Positions 16,401 through 23,507 of a stretch of 64,000 bases of DNA are shown in pieces. The notes beneath the pieces are model-generated. The model had not been told where the DNA came from. It was given only the letters and a program-made list of their open reading frames with translations, and did no database searches. Source of the DNA: JAXGZG01 sp040771825 (GTDB lineage Bacteria; Bacillota; Sulfobacillia; Fermentithermobacillales; Fermentithermobacillaceae). How positions within the stretch are numbered: position 1 is the stretch's first letter; the number at the start of each line of letters is the position of its first letter. The stretch is from positions 310,001 through 374,000 of the forward strand of contig JAXGZG010000001.1 in the NCBI GenBank assembly GCA_040771825.1, in the 5' to 3' direction. The translations under genes were made by a program, and so were the position numbers.

Positions 16401-17912
16401 AGGAATCGAGAACATCTCGCCGATCGGGTCACCAATTGTTGCGCTGGTCGCCGCATATGCGATTCTTCCGGCAATCTCCATGAACTTGTCCATAAGGTTA
16501 GCAGTAGTTGATAGGTAATACCTACCCGTGTCGGCTATACGTTCCAGGATGGGTGCCCCACTAGATCCGGGGCTAAGCCCTACCGAATACACGGTGATCC
16601 CGGCAGCTTTGGCAAATCTCGATTCCGCCACGGCGCTGTTGCCGTGGTGGTAGTAATAGGAGACTCTGTTAGGCCACGACCCCGTGGAGCCGATCGACGT
16701 GGTCATGTTTGTGCCGCTACCGGCTGAATTGTCGGTATAGTTGAATACGGGCTCGGCTAAGTCGTCTCTGGTATATTTGGTATTATCGGTGCCCGAGAAG
16801 TACTCGGAAGTCCAATTATCTTTGTTCTCGATGTTGTATATCTTATAGCTGTAGGTCGGTTCTCCATCGCTCAGCAGCACAATCGTCTTATGAGCAGCAG
16901 TGCTAACCCTGAGGAGTTCCCGTGCTTGTTTGATCCCTGCCTGTGTCCAGGTGCCTCCGTTGGCGGAAAGGCTGTTGATAGCGCTAATCAGGCTGTCCTT
17001 TCCGTCTGCATCGTGAAACAAACCGTCTGCGTAGGGCGTAACACTCGAAGCGAACGACACCAAGGCAATCCTGGTACCAGGGTTCTGCCCATTAAGCAAG
17101 CTATTGACAAACAAAGTGGCCGCATCCTTCGCGGCCTCTATCCTTCCGCTGTCACGCCCCATACTTCCTGACGTATCGATCACGAGGACGATGTCCGAAG
17201 TCGTCGGCAGATTCTTACCTGTAAGAGTCAGAGTAACCTTCCAACGATTGGTCGTTCCCTCAACGGGCTCAGCTACCTTCGATAAAGCCAAAGACCCTGG
17301 ATGAGGAGGTTCAATGTTGTCGTGATCGTCCGGATAGCTGGAAGCAGCTAATCCTGTCAATCCGCCCAGCAGCGACGACGGCCCTCTCAACAGATCTTTC
17401 GGGCTTCTAGGAGCCGGCTCAGGGTACAACAACCCCGGCGCCGGAACCTCTTCAGGATACTCCAACCCATCAGGGTTGTCTGCAAAATCGTCGAGCGGAA
17501 GCCCCGCCGGGTATTCGAATTCCTCGTTAGGGTCACCGGCAGGTTCGTCGAACGGATCTCCCACCATCTCATAGAACAACTCGATCAAGTTGTCCTCTTC
17601 GCCCAATTCCAATTCTTCGGGCTCGGAGTAAAGGTACTGTAGTCCCAAATACTCACCCACAAAGTCAGCCCCCAGAACCACGGAGCCAACCTCCAGGTCC
17701 AGAACAACAGATGTCTCAATAACCTCTTTTGTGCTGCCGTCCTCCAGAAGGAGCGTATGCACAATCGCGAGGCTAGTCTTTCCGGCTAGATCGTCCTCAG
17801 GAATGGTAACGGCCTCGTTGGCTTGCGCTATGAGCGCTCCCAGACCTGAAACAACTACAAAACAGATCGCCATCAATCCCGCCACGAACTTCGTCCTTGA
17901 ATTCTTACTCAT
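13428..17912 (-). CDS. Giant S-layer-anchored surface protein: VWA, MBG repeats, three SLH domains
   Basis: A 1494-residue exported protein. In order: a signal peptide (~1-32), an acidic Glu/Pro-rich linker, a von Willebrand A domain with the MIDAS motif DTSGSMG (~245), about seven immunoglobulin-like MBG-type repeats (~690-1260, each with TKVYGDxDP or similar), and three SLH domains (~1280-1450, with GYPDGTFKP and ITRAE). SLH domains bind pyruvylated cell-wall polymer, so the protein should sit on the cell surface, and the metal-dependent VWA domain could bind matrix or other cells. ATG at 17912 is preceded by CCAGGAGGGG and begins directly before the signal peptide. A more upstream start at 17957 would lie inside the leader terminator. 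The leader carries that terminator. Confidence 0.92.
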   Translation of the reverse strand: MSKNSRTKFVAGLMAICFVVVSGLGALIAQANEAVTIPEDDLAGKTSLAIVHTLLLEDGSTKEVIETSVVLDLEVGSVVLGADFVGEYLGLQYLYSEPEELELGEEDNLIELFYEMVGDPFDEPAGDPNEEFEYPAGLPLDDFADNPDGLEYPEEVPAPGLLYPEPAPRSPKDLLRGPSSLLGGLTGLAASSYPDDHDNIEPPHPGSLALSKVAEPVEGTTNRWKVTLTLTGKNLPTTSDIVLVIDTSGSMGRDSGRIEAAKDAATLFVNSLLNGQNPGTRIALVSFASSVTPYADGLFHDADGKDSLISAINSLSANGGTWTQAGIKQARELLRVSTAAHKTIVLLSDGEPTYSYKIYNIENKDNWTSEYFSGTDNTKYTRDDLAEPVFNYTDNSAGSGTNMTTSIGSTGSWPNRVSYYYHHGNSAVAESRFAKAAGITVYSVGLSPGSSGAPILERIADTGRYYLSTTANLMDKFMEIAGRIAYAATSATIGDPIGEMFSIPDSLVSAISVNTGEFGYNQETITWTLETVSESHPASLTYTVEIHEDAESGVNYDTNGETTISYTNAFGVSALKHFPVPVAGINTGSIQVHYYRVNSSGEPVNSEGIKVSSPQDAELLSLPFSDGTSTNLQLNHDYSVFFSGNDESVTTRTIGGIHYDYSSAGATNPTTVRLTPSQPSKHVWFACIRAQIAVTVTANSGTFTYDGTDKTVSDYVVDGLLTGHVLSGITASGSGKNVGTYPVTFTGTPVIMDGDGEVVAENYVVTLVDGELKINPAQIAVTVTANSDTKVYNGDVQTVSGYQAPVGLLSGHTLSGIIARGSGKNVGTYPVTFTGTPVIMDGTVDVTENYVVTLVQGNLTITLKAVTVTADAQTKVYGDVDPALTYTYLEGDLVEGDAFTGTLNRATGENVGVYAINQGTLTLGGNYTINFVPGTLTIKPKQITVTADTQTKVYGDADPTLAYQVTSGSLVAGDGFTGALTRVAGETVGSYAVNQGTLTLSGNYDLTYVGNNLTITKKTASVTPHDKSKTYGDTDPLLTGTLVGFLPEDNVTATYSRAAGEAVGTYTISATLSPAEVLGNYEITYNTGTLTINPAEGEDLSIDNYTGIYDGAPHSITVTNLIDGDRVLYSTDGGETWSEENPEYTYVGEYIVPVKVENPNYEDRTGSGTVKITAKPLTITAKSAEKQYDGTPLTRNEYEHSDLVDGDSIASLTITGSQTNVGSTANVPSNAEITRAEGEEAVDVTHNYDITYVNGMLTVTSPPYIPETPIDDDDIPLLNKEDHFAYIIGYPDNTVRPEGRITREEVAAVFFRLLDANYRDIIRALVSDFPDVPANRWSSKHIATLAAGTILEGYPDGTFKPGASITRAELATIAARFDELESLETNAFPDAEGHWAEKYINSAAAKGWVDGYPDGTFKPDQYITRAEFVTLVNRVLERKVRQKDILPEAKQFPDLTLGSWYYEAMQEAINSHLYERQEDGYEVWLEINYPELEM

Positions 17913-17954
17913 GGCAACCCCTCCTGGCAACTTGTAGGGAACCCTGCTAAGACA

Positions 17955-17988
17955 CAAACAAAAACCGACCGCAACGTGCGGCCGGTTT
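17955..17988 (-). terminator. Intrinsic terminator inside the leader of the SLH gene (attenuator candidate)
   Basis: On the minus strand, AAACCGGCCGCA pairs with TGCGGTCGGTTT, followed by TTGTTTG. The single non-Watson-Crick position is G-U on this strand but A-C on the other, so it works in the minus direction. It lies between the predicted promoter (18134-18161) and the start codon at 17912. Confidence 0.75.
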
Positions 17989-18133
17989 CACCATTAGCTT
18001 GGAGCAGACCCTAGGTGACCAGACGTTGTCTGCTCTTCATCGCTTCCGCATTTGTTATGAATTGGGCATTGTCCAGGCGATGCTCATTCCCAGTTCTAGA
18101 ATGGCATCAAATGGTACAACCCTTAACCTAATG

Positions 18134-18161
18134 ATAATACGGAATAGTTGTGTGCCGTCAA
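18134..18161 (-). promoter_or_regulatory. Promoter for the SLH surface-protein gene
   Basis: On the minus strand, TTGACG (18161-18156) and TATTAT (18139-18134) are 16 bases apart. The predicted start near 18127 gives a leader of about 215 bases, containing the terminator at 17955-17988. The leader does not match a riboswitch class I know. Confidence 0.55.
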
Positions 18162-18348
18162 GGCGATTGTTCACGCGAGACTAACCGCATATAGGACCCC
18201 AGGCCCACGAGGTGCCGGTACTTTTTGGCCAAGTCGCCATGAGGTTCTTCGCTCGGATTCCGCAACCGCAAATAAAGGTATGTGAAGGGCAAACCACGAA
18301 ATCATCCCAGTACGTTAGTCTAGAAGATGCGAAAGGAGTGGAACTCAT

Positions 18349-20010
18349 ATGGAATCGACCGACAAGACCAACTTGGTTGAAGTGTACCGCCAATTCGATG
18401 GGCGATGCGTCAAGGTGGGGGAGAGGATGGCATATCGCCGCGAATACGAGACGGAGTCCTTCGTGCCAAGCATGGCGGAGAAAGAGGATATGGCCAAGGA
18501 GTATCGCGGGCTTCTTGAGGAGGCAAAGACACTTCCCACGCCAGACCCCGTATTCACCCTGTTGAACCTCCATTTCCAGGACTTCCTGAATGCACGACTC
18601 TCAGATTTAGAGACAACCTTTGTTCGTCCGGGGCGGTTTGTCGATGGCTTTACCGGGCTCATCGACTTTGTCGCTAGGCAGGACTCGAGGCCATCCCAAG
18701 AGAGATTGAACATCCTGACCAAGCGATTTGCCGGGGCAGACCAGGTCTGGGAAGGGGCGAAGTCTCTTTTCCCTCACACTCAAGACGACAAGTTGAAAGA
18801 AGTTGCCGAGGCAGCCGACATTGTAGGACGCATGGCTAGCCAGGCCAAAGCCAGAGTAGCCGAGGATTTCCCGGGCTTGCCTGAGTCTTCTCTTGAGACT
18901 CTTCGCAAAGCCTACGATGAGATGGGCAACAAAGTGGCTGGATGGGCTCAGGAGGCTAGGAAGGTACTCGCCCAAAGGCCCCAAGGAGCTAAGGTCAGCG
19001 ATGACGTAGGCAAAGAACCCGACATACCGCGTTTCCGCGCTCTCCTTCAGGATGAACTGGGCGTCAGCCTCGATGCCATTCTCAAGTGGCACCAGGAGGA
19101 AGTCGACAAGACCAGAGACGAATGCTTCGAGATAGCCTCTAAGCTTAACTTGGGCGCGACTCCCCATCCCAAGGATATGGCGGGCGTTGCGGATATCCTC
19201 AACAAGTTCGAGGGGCCCTGCGACACTCCCGACGAGATGTTCGTGAGGATGCGCGGCTATCTGGATAGAGCCCAAGCCGAATGCCGCAAGTACATCAGGA
19301 TGCCCGAAGAGCACGTGAACGTTATTCCCACTCCCGAGCAGCTAAAGGACAACTACCCGTGGGGAGGTTACTACGGAGGCTGCCCAAGGCGGCGTCCGAT
19401 GGTTGGGGAGACTATTCTCAATGTGGATAACTACAAGGCCGTCACAGACGGGTGGATCCGCATGTGCGCGGTTCACGAGTGCTACCCCGGTCACCACATG
19501 CAGTGGGTGAGGTCAGTATTGGATCCCTTGCCTGAGACCGTCAAGATGGGCGCTAAGGGTGTACCGCTGTTTGAGGGAACAGCTCACAGGAGCGAGAGGC
19601 TCTTCGAGCATGTCTTTCCCGATGATCCGTTCTACCCCTTGTTCGTGGCCTATCGCCGGCATCACACAGCCACCAGAATCAAGGCTGACCTGTGGCTCAT
19701 GTACTTCGGCAGGCCCATTGAGGATGTTGTCCAGCTTTACATGGATGAGCTGGGCTTTGACCGCTGGACCGCTCGCGGCCAGGTTAAGGCGCAAGAGCTC
19801 ATGGTGGGGTACTTCAACTGCTACTACTATGGTATGAAGCGGCTTGAAGAACTGGAGGCCAAGTACGGCTACGACAAAAAGACCTTTACGGAGTACCTGT
19901 TCTCGATTCCCCACGTGAGCCTTGAGACTTTCGAGCGGTTTCTAGAACTGTACCCTGAAGACAAGAGGCGGCTTCTGAACGATTTCCCAAGCGTCTATAT
20001 TGGGAAGTAG
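18349..20010 (+). CDS. DUF885-family metallopeptidase-like protein
   Basis: A 553-residue DUF885 protein. The signature HECYPGHHMQ (near residue 380) is a zinc-peptidase-like HExxxGHH pattern. It is followed by FEGTAHRSERLFE, with a likely third metal-site glutamate. No signal peptide is seen. The family is thought to contain peptidases, but the substrate is unknown. ATG at 18349 follows AAAGGAG with an 11-base spacing. It is monocistronic, divergent from the SLH gene and ended by the hairpin at 20070. Confidence 0.85.
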   Translation: MESTDKTNLVEVYRQFDGRCVKVGERMAYRREYETESFVPSMAEKEDMAKEYRGLLEEAKTLPTPDPVFTLLNLHFQDFLNARLSDLETTFVRPGRFVDGFTGLIDFVARQDSRPSQERLNILTKRFAGADQVWEGAKSLFPHTQDDKLKEVAEAADIVGRMASQAKARVAEDFPGLPESSLETLRKAYDEMGNKVAGWAQEARKVLAQRPQGAKVSDDVGKEPDIPRFRALLQDELGVSLDAILKWHQEEVDKTRDECFEIASKLNLGATPHPKDMAGVADILNKFEGPCDTPDEMFVRMRGYLDRAQAECRKYIRMPEEHVNVIPTPEQLKDNYPWGGYYGGCPRRRPMVGETILNVDNYKAVTDGWIRMCAVHECYPGHHMQWVRSVLDPLPETVKMGAKGVPLFEGTAHRSERLFEHVFPDDPFYPLFVAYRRHHTATRIKADLWLMYFGRPIEDVVQLYMDELGFDRWTARGQVKAQELMVGYFNCYYYGMKRLEELEAKYGYDKKTFTEYLFSIPHVSLETFERFLELYPEDKRRLLNDFPSVYIGK

Positions 20011-20069
20011 TAGGATTGCAGTAGCCTAGTTACTTGCTGCGTAGGTTCTACGTTGCACTAGAAAACGAA

Positions 20070-20105
20070 GAACGCTGAAGCGGTCGTTCGGGCTGCTTCA
20101 GCGTT
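20070..20105. terminator. Bidirectional terminator, 12-bp perfect stem
   Basis: GAACGCTGAAGC pairs perfectly with GCTTCAGCGTTC. It sits between the convergent DUF885 and transglutaminase genes. Confidence 0.8.
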
Positions 20106-20141
20106 CTCAATCCGGATGAGGTGTAAGTGACGTGATCCAAG

Positions 20142-20954
20142 CTAATACTGGTACCTAACCTCGTAAGTCTCATCGGGCGTCACAGTGGCTTTGCGTGAAC
20201 CTGCAGCTGAAAACGTGGGGTCTAGCTGCTCCCAATCCTCACCGTCGAAGGCAGCGTTCCAAGCGTGATATCCTCGCTGGGGGCCAACGTAGCCGGTTAT
20301 TAACTTGGTTGGCACCCCTACGCTCCGTAGCATCCCTGCAAGAAGCGACGCAAAGTCGTAACATATGCCTTTCTTGGTTTCTAGCACCTCGTCTAGGTCG
20401 GGAAGGTATCCAGGTGTTACGCTCTTGGCTTTCTTGTAGTCGTAGGTGAAGTTATGAACGATGTAGTCGTACACTGCCTGGATGCGCTCCTTGTCGGACT
20501 CCAGACCTTCCACAAGCTCCTTGGCCAGGGCCACGGCCTTTTCAGAAGCCTTCCAGTTGATGTTCTGAATCGAAGAGAGGTAGACGCTATTCTCATCTTG
20601 CGTTTCCACTGCCACGGCAGCCCTGTCGATTTCCTGATACAGGTTGCCCGTTGTATTCCGCATGAGCCGTACGGTGTAGACGCCGTTTCCCATCTGCAAA
20701 GGCAACGATTCGGGTTCACCGCCGGGGCGGACATCGTATGTATAGCGCTCAATTCCTTTTTGGACGATCACTTTCACGCGGCCGTACCCGTCACCGGGAT
20801 GGGTGACCTGGATATAGCCTTTGGCGGCGGTGGAAACATCGATGCTTCCGCCTGCGGCTAGAGCCGTGCCCGCAACACCGGGAGGGAAGATCAGGGCAAG
20901 GAGAACGATGAGGACAGTTGCGAGTACCAATAAAGCCCGGGTGTTGCGACGCAA
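20142..20954 (-). CDS. Exported transglutaminase-like protein
   Basis: A 270-residue protein with a signal peptide or N-terminal anchor (hydrophobic residues ~9-33) and a C-terminal transglutaminase-like domain. The Cys-His-Asp triad is visible: GICYDFASL, YHAWNA and LDPTF. Such bacterial domains act as peptidases or cross-linking enzymes at the surface. An ATG at 20969 lies within the GGAGGT site; TTG at 20954, seven bases after it, fits better. Directly upstream is a cyclic-di-GMP class I riboswitch, so expression should follow the second messenger that controls motile versus sessile life. Confidence 0.85.
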   Translation of the reverse strand: MRRNTRALLVLATVLIVLLALIFPPGVAGTALAAGGSIDVSTAAKGYIQVTHPGDGYGRVKVIVQKGIERYTYDVRPGGEPESLPLQMGNGVYTVRLMRNTTGNLYQEIDRAAVAVETQDENSVYLSSIQNINWKASEKAVALAKELVEGLESDKERIQAVYDYIVHNFTYDYKKAKSVTPGYLPDLDEVLETKKGICYDFASLLAGMLRSVGVPTKLITGYVGPQRGYHAWNAAFDGEDWEQLDPTFSAAGSRKATVTPDETYEVRYQY

Positions 20955-20965
20955 ACAAAAGACCT

Positions 20966-21050
20966 CCATTCAGTAGCTGGCTGCCATGCCCTTTCGGGTT
21001 TAGACCCTGTAGCTTTGCGCCGCCGCCTTTCGGCGGCTTTGCCTTTATCG
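20966..21050 (-). promoter_or_regulatory. Cyclic-di-GMP-I (GEMM-I) riboswitch
   Basis: On the minus strand the order of conserved parts fits GEMM-I: AAAGGCAAAGCC, a hairpin capped by GAAA, GGCGCAAAGCTACAGGGTCT, a second GAAA-capped hairpin CCCGAAAGGG, then ATGGCAGCCAGCTAC. The 3' end abuts the GGAGGT of the transglutaminase gene, which suggests control of translation. The ligand is inferred from the class; the cGAMP variant cannot be excluded. Confidence 0.82.
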
Positions 21051-21161
21051 TGAGAGGGAACCCTTAATAGTATTGTCGCACTATGAAGGGCTAAAGTTAA
21101 CAGGTGTATGGGACTAATGGCCTAGGGAGTCAGGTGGTTGATGGCCGGGGCAGGAGCTCGG

Positions 21162-22049
21162 CTAGGTGGTCGGAGCGCAGACGTCAGTGAGGAATTGCCA
21201 GACATCCGACAGCATAGCCTGCGCGTCGGGTTCATGGCAGATTACGTGTCCCGAGTTGGGATAATAACGGATCACCTTGTGTTTGGACGACACGTTTCTG
21301 AACACGAAGTCCGCGCTTTTGGGCCGAACTGTATCATCCTTCATGGACTGGCCTATGAACACCGGGCACGTCACTGTGGGGAAAAGGGGTTTGGTCTTTC
21401 TAAGAAGGGCGCGGAAGCTGCACAGAGCCCGAAATGGGGGAGGGTCCGCCAATCGCCGGGCATAGCGTGTCAAATTGACAGGGTTACGAACCCTAAGATC
21501 CCTGAAGACGTTGAGAGCCACCATCTTGGTGTTTCCGCAGTAGATAGGGGTGTTAAGCAGGACTAAGGCGTCCACCTTTTGCTTTGTGGCCAAGTTGACA
21601 GCCAGTAGAGATCCCATGGAGAACCCCACAACAGCCGCGAATCTGGGCGTCCCGTCAGTTTCAGAGACACCCCTAGCGCTAGTGGTGGCCGAGTCCCGGG
21701 TCACGCCTACGAGATCCTGGAGGTCGCGTTTGGTTGATTCGAGCCAGTCTCTATGGCTTGCCCTGACAAGATCCCTGTTCTCTCCCGTGTGTCCAGGTAA
21801 CCGAGAACACTTGACGTGCCATCCCTTGCTCGAAAGGAATTTCTGGATGGGCAGAACATCGCAGATGCTGCCTGCAAACCCATGGATGATTAGGCAGACG
21901 TGTTGGCCGTACTGGTTGTCCTTGAGGTTGGCTTCGGCTGCGCTCAGCCCAGTGCTCGTGTCCACCCCTCCCTTGATGTTGCCGGCTTGTGGGCTTAGTC
22001 TGTGCAGGTGCAGCGGCGTCTGGGTCCTATGGCCTGAAGAGCCAGCCAA
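21162..22049 (-). CDS. Alpha/beta-hydrolase (carboxylesterase/lipase-like)
   Basis: A 295-residue hydrolase. It has the oxyanion segment IHGFAGS, the nucleophile elbow GFSMGS, the Asp in QSMKDDTVRP, and the catalytic His of SGHVICHE. This layout matches the Est30/YvaK carboxylesterase group. A low-complexity insert (~residues 108-125, around VTRDSATTSARGVS) precedes the nucleophile strand. Its start overlaps the end of the Uma2 gene upstream by 23 bases, so the two are cotranscribed. The substrate is unknown. Confidence 0.85.
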   Translation of the reverse strand: MAGSSGHRTQTPLHLHRLSPQAGNIKGGVDTSTGLSAAEANLKDNQYGQHVCLIIHGFAGSICDVLPIQKFLSSKGWHVKCSRLPGHTGENRDLVRASHRDWLESTKRDLQDLVGVTRDSATTSARGVSETDGTPRFAAVVGFSMGSLLAVNLATKQKVDALVLLNTPIYCGNTKMVALNVFRDLRVRNPVNLTRYARRLADPPPFRALCSFRALLRKTKPLFPTVTCPVFIGQSMKDDTVRPKSADFVFRNVSSKHKVIRYYPNSGHVICHEPDAQAMLSDVWQFLTDVCAPTT

Positions 22050-22632
22050 GGTCTATGGTGACATCGGGAATCAGGGGGCTTGCCAAAGTCGTGTCTACGT
22101 TGTACACGCAAACCGTGCGCAACTGGGAGCCGTCGTGTGATGTGACTTCGATGGTTTTCACCTGGGGATCCACGATCCAGTACTCGCGTACTCCAGACTG
22201 AGAATAAAGCCGCCGTTTTGTAGAGCGATCCCACGCTTGTGTTGACTGTGAGAGGATTTCAACTACCAGGTCCGGAGGGCCCTTTATATAGGCTTCTCCG
22301 ATGAGCTCTTGGTGTTCTCGCAGAACACATACAAGATCCGGTTGTACTACGGTGTGCTCGCCTAGAACCACATCGGTGGGAGCGCAGTAGACCCGCCCGA
22401 TCTCCCGTTTTTCAACTTGCTCCAGGAAGAGCCACATCAGTCGCTTAGATACTTCCTGGTGAAGTATGCCAGGAGACGGAGTCATCCTCAAATCCCCCTC
22501 CACAAGCTCGTATTGCTGGCCCGGCGGAAGATTACAGTAATCCTCGTATGTCAGGCGACCGGATGTGGGGGTTCCGCTATCCAGGTATCTGGGAGCTGTC
22601 TCTCTGGTGCGGCCTGAGTCCTTCAAGGTCAT
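22027..22632 (-). CDS. Uma2-family (DUF820) PD-(D/E)XK-like protein
   Basis: A 201-residue Uma2 protein: LTYEDYCNLPPGQQYELVEG at the start of the fold, VVQPDLVCV, PPDLVVEILSQST, and KRRLYSQSGVREYWIVDP at the end. These are the hallmark strands of the restriction-endonuclease-like fold (D in QPD, E-I-L, K). The family is very abundant in some bacteria and its role is not established. ATG at 22632, preceded by AAGGAGGTTGC, is preferred to the upstream frame opening at 22689. It overlaps the hydrolase gene by 23 bases. Confidence 0.88.
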   Translation of the reverse strand: MTLKDSGRTRETAPRYLDSGTPTSGRLTYEDYCNLPPGQQYELVEGDLRMTPSPGILHQEVSKRLMWLFLEQVEKREIGRVYCAPTDVVLGEHTVVQPDLVCVLREHQELIGEAYIKGPPDLVVEILSQSTQAWDRSTKRRLYSQSGVREYWIVDPQVKTIEVTSHDGSQLRTVCVYNVDTTLASPLIPDVTIDLGWLFRP

Positions 22633-22699
22633 GCAACCTCCTTGGGACGCTTTGGGTTCAGGATCTTGGGGGCAGCCATATCTTACCATCGAACGGGTC

Positions 22700-22862
22700 T
22701 ACGGGCAAATCAGTGGGGGTTTCGGGCTACGGGCGGGTTCCGGGCGAGGGCAGCGTTGGTGAAGGTTACGGGCGGAGTTGCGGGTTTCGGGCGAGGGCGA
22801 GGGTGGCGTCAATGAAGGCGCGGGTGATGGTTGCGTTGGTAAGGGTTGCGCGTGGGGTTGCC
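22700..22862. repeat. G-rich degenerate repeat tract
   Basis: The plus strand between the sortase stop and the Uma2 leader carries repeated GGGTTTCGGGC, GGGCGGGTTCCGGGCGAGGG and GGTTGCG elements with strong G/C skew. The units are short and irregular, with no long hairpin. The texture resembles the 14-bp array upstream of smpB. Confidence 0.5.
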
Positions 22863-23498
22863 CTATTTCACAAGGTCCGCCTGGACAATCAGCCTCTGGC
22901 TGGTGTCCCCTTTGGGGTGACACGTGATTAGGGTCAGCTGAGTCTTGGCGCGGTCTTGCTTCAGGACGGAGATGTCATCCGGGGCGACAACGACCACTCG
23001 TGTGACCTCATAGAGGAAGGCCTCGGATTCGGTGAGAACCTCGATTTCATCACCCACAGAAACCTTGTCGAGATCGAGGAATGGGTGCATTTTGAAGCTA
23101 GTGCGATGCCCTGCTAGGGCCGAATTCCCCCGAGCGCCGGGGAGGGCGGTTCCTCCTATGCGCCCTACGCCTAGGGTCAGTTCGTCGACGCCGACGCCGT
23201 CGATTATCCGAGCGCGTACGTCTATGCTTGGGATTACAAGAATGCCAAGGTCCGAAAGAGAATCGCGGACTGACGTAGAGTCGGTGTCTGAGGGTGGATC
23301 AGGGTCGTCGGGGGAGACGGTCTCGGAAATCGCAGCGGCGTATCTTGCGAGGTCAGCGTCGACCTTCCTCTGCAGATACGCCGCCTTTGCCTGCGAGACT
23401 ATCGTGTACAAGATGACGGCGATCCCGACTGCTATCACGAGAAGCGAGAGTAGATTACGTTCTCTCTTCCTTCTGATAGAGACTCTGGATCGCCTCAC
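22863..23498 (-). CDS. Sortase, class D type
   Basis: A 211-residue membrane-anchored transpeptidase: an N-terminal helix (~residues 12-35), an acidic linker, then the sortase barrel. The catalytic His (LAGHRTS), Cys (TLITCHP) and Arg (SQRLIV) are present. Sortases cut LPXTG-type signals and join the protein to cell wall or pilus. The adjacent upstream gene, nine bases away, encodes a protein with an LPGTG signal, the obvious substrate. Confidence 0.92.
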   Translation of the reverse strand: MRRSRVSIRRKRERNLLSLLVIAVGIAVILYTIVSQAKAAYLQRKVDADLARYAAAISETVSPDDPDPPSDTDSTSVRDSLSDLGILVIPSIDVRARIIDGVGVDELTLGVGRIGGTALPGARGNSALAGHRTSFKMHPFLDLDKVSVGDEIEVLTESEAFLYEVTRVVVVAPDDISVLKQDRAKTQLTLITCHPKGDTSQRLIVQADLVK

Positions 23499-23507
23499 CT
23501 TATCACC

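Noticed and set aside
18287..18310. GGGCAAACCACGAAATC resembles the first half of a c-di-GMP-I riboswitch before the DUF885 gene
   Set aside because: The essential second half (GACGCAAAGC and the paired GG...CC receptor) is missing, so only a chance resemblance is supported.
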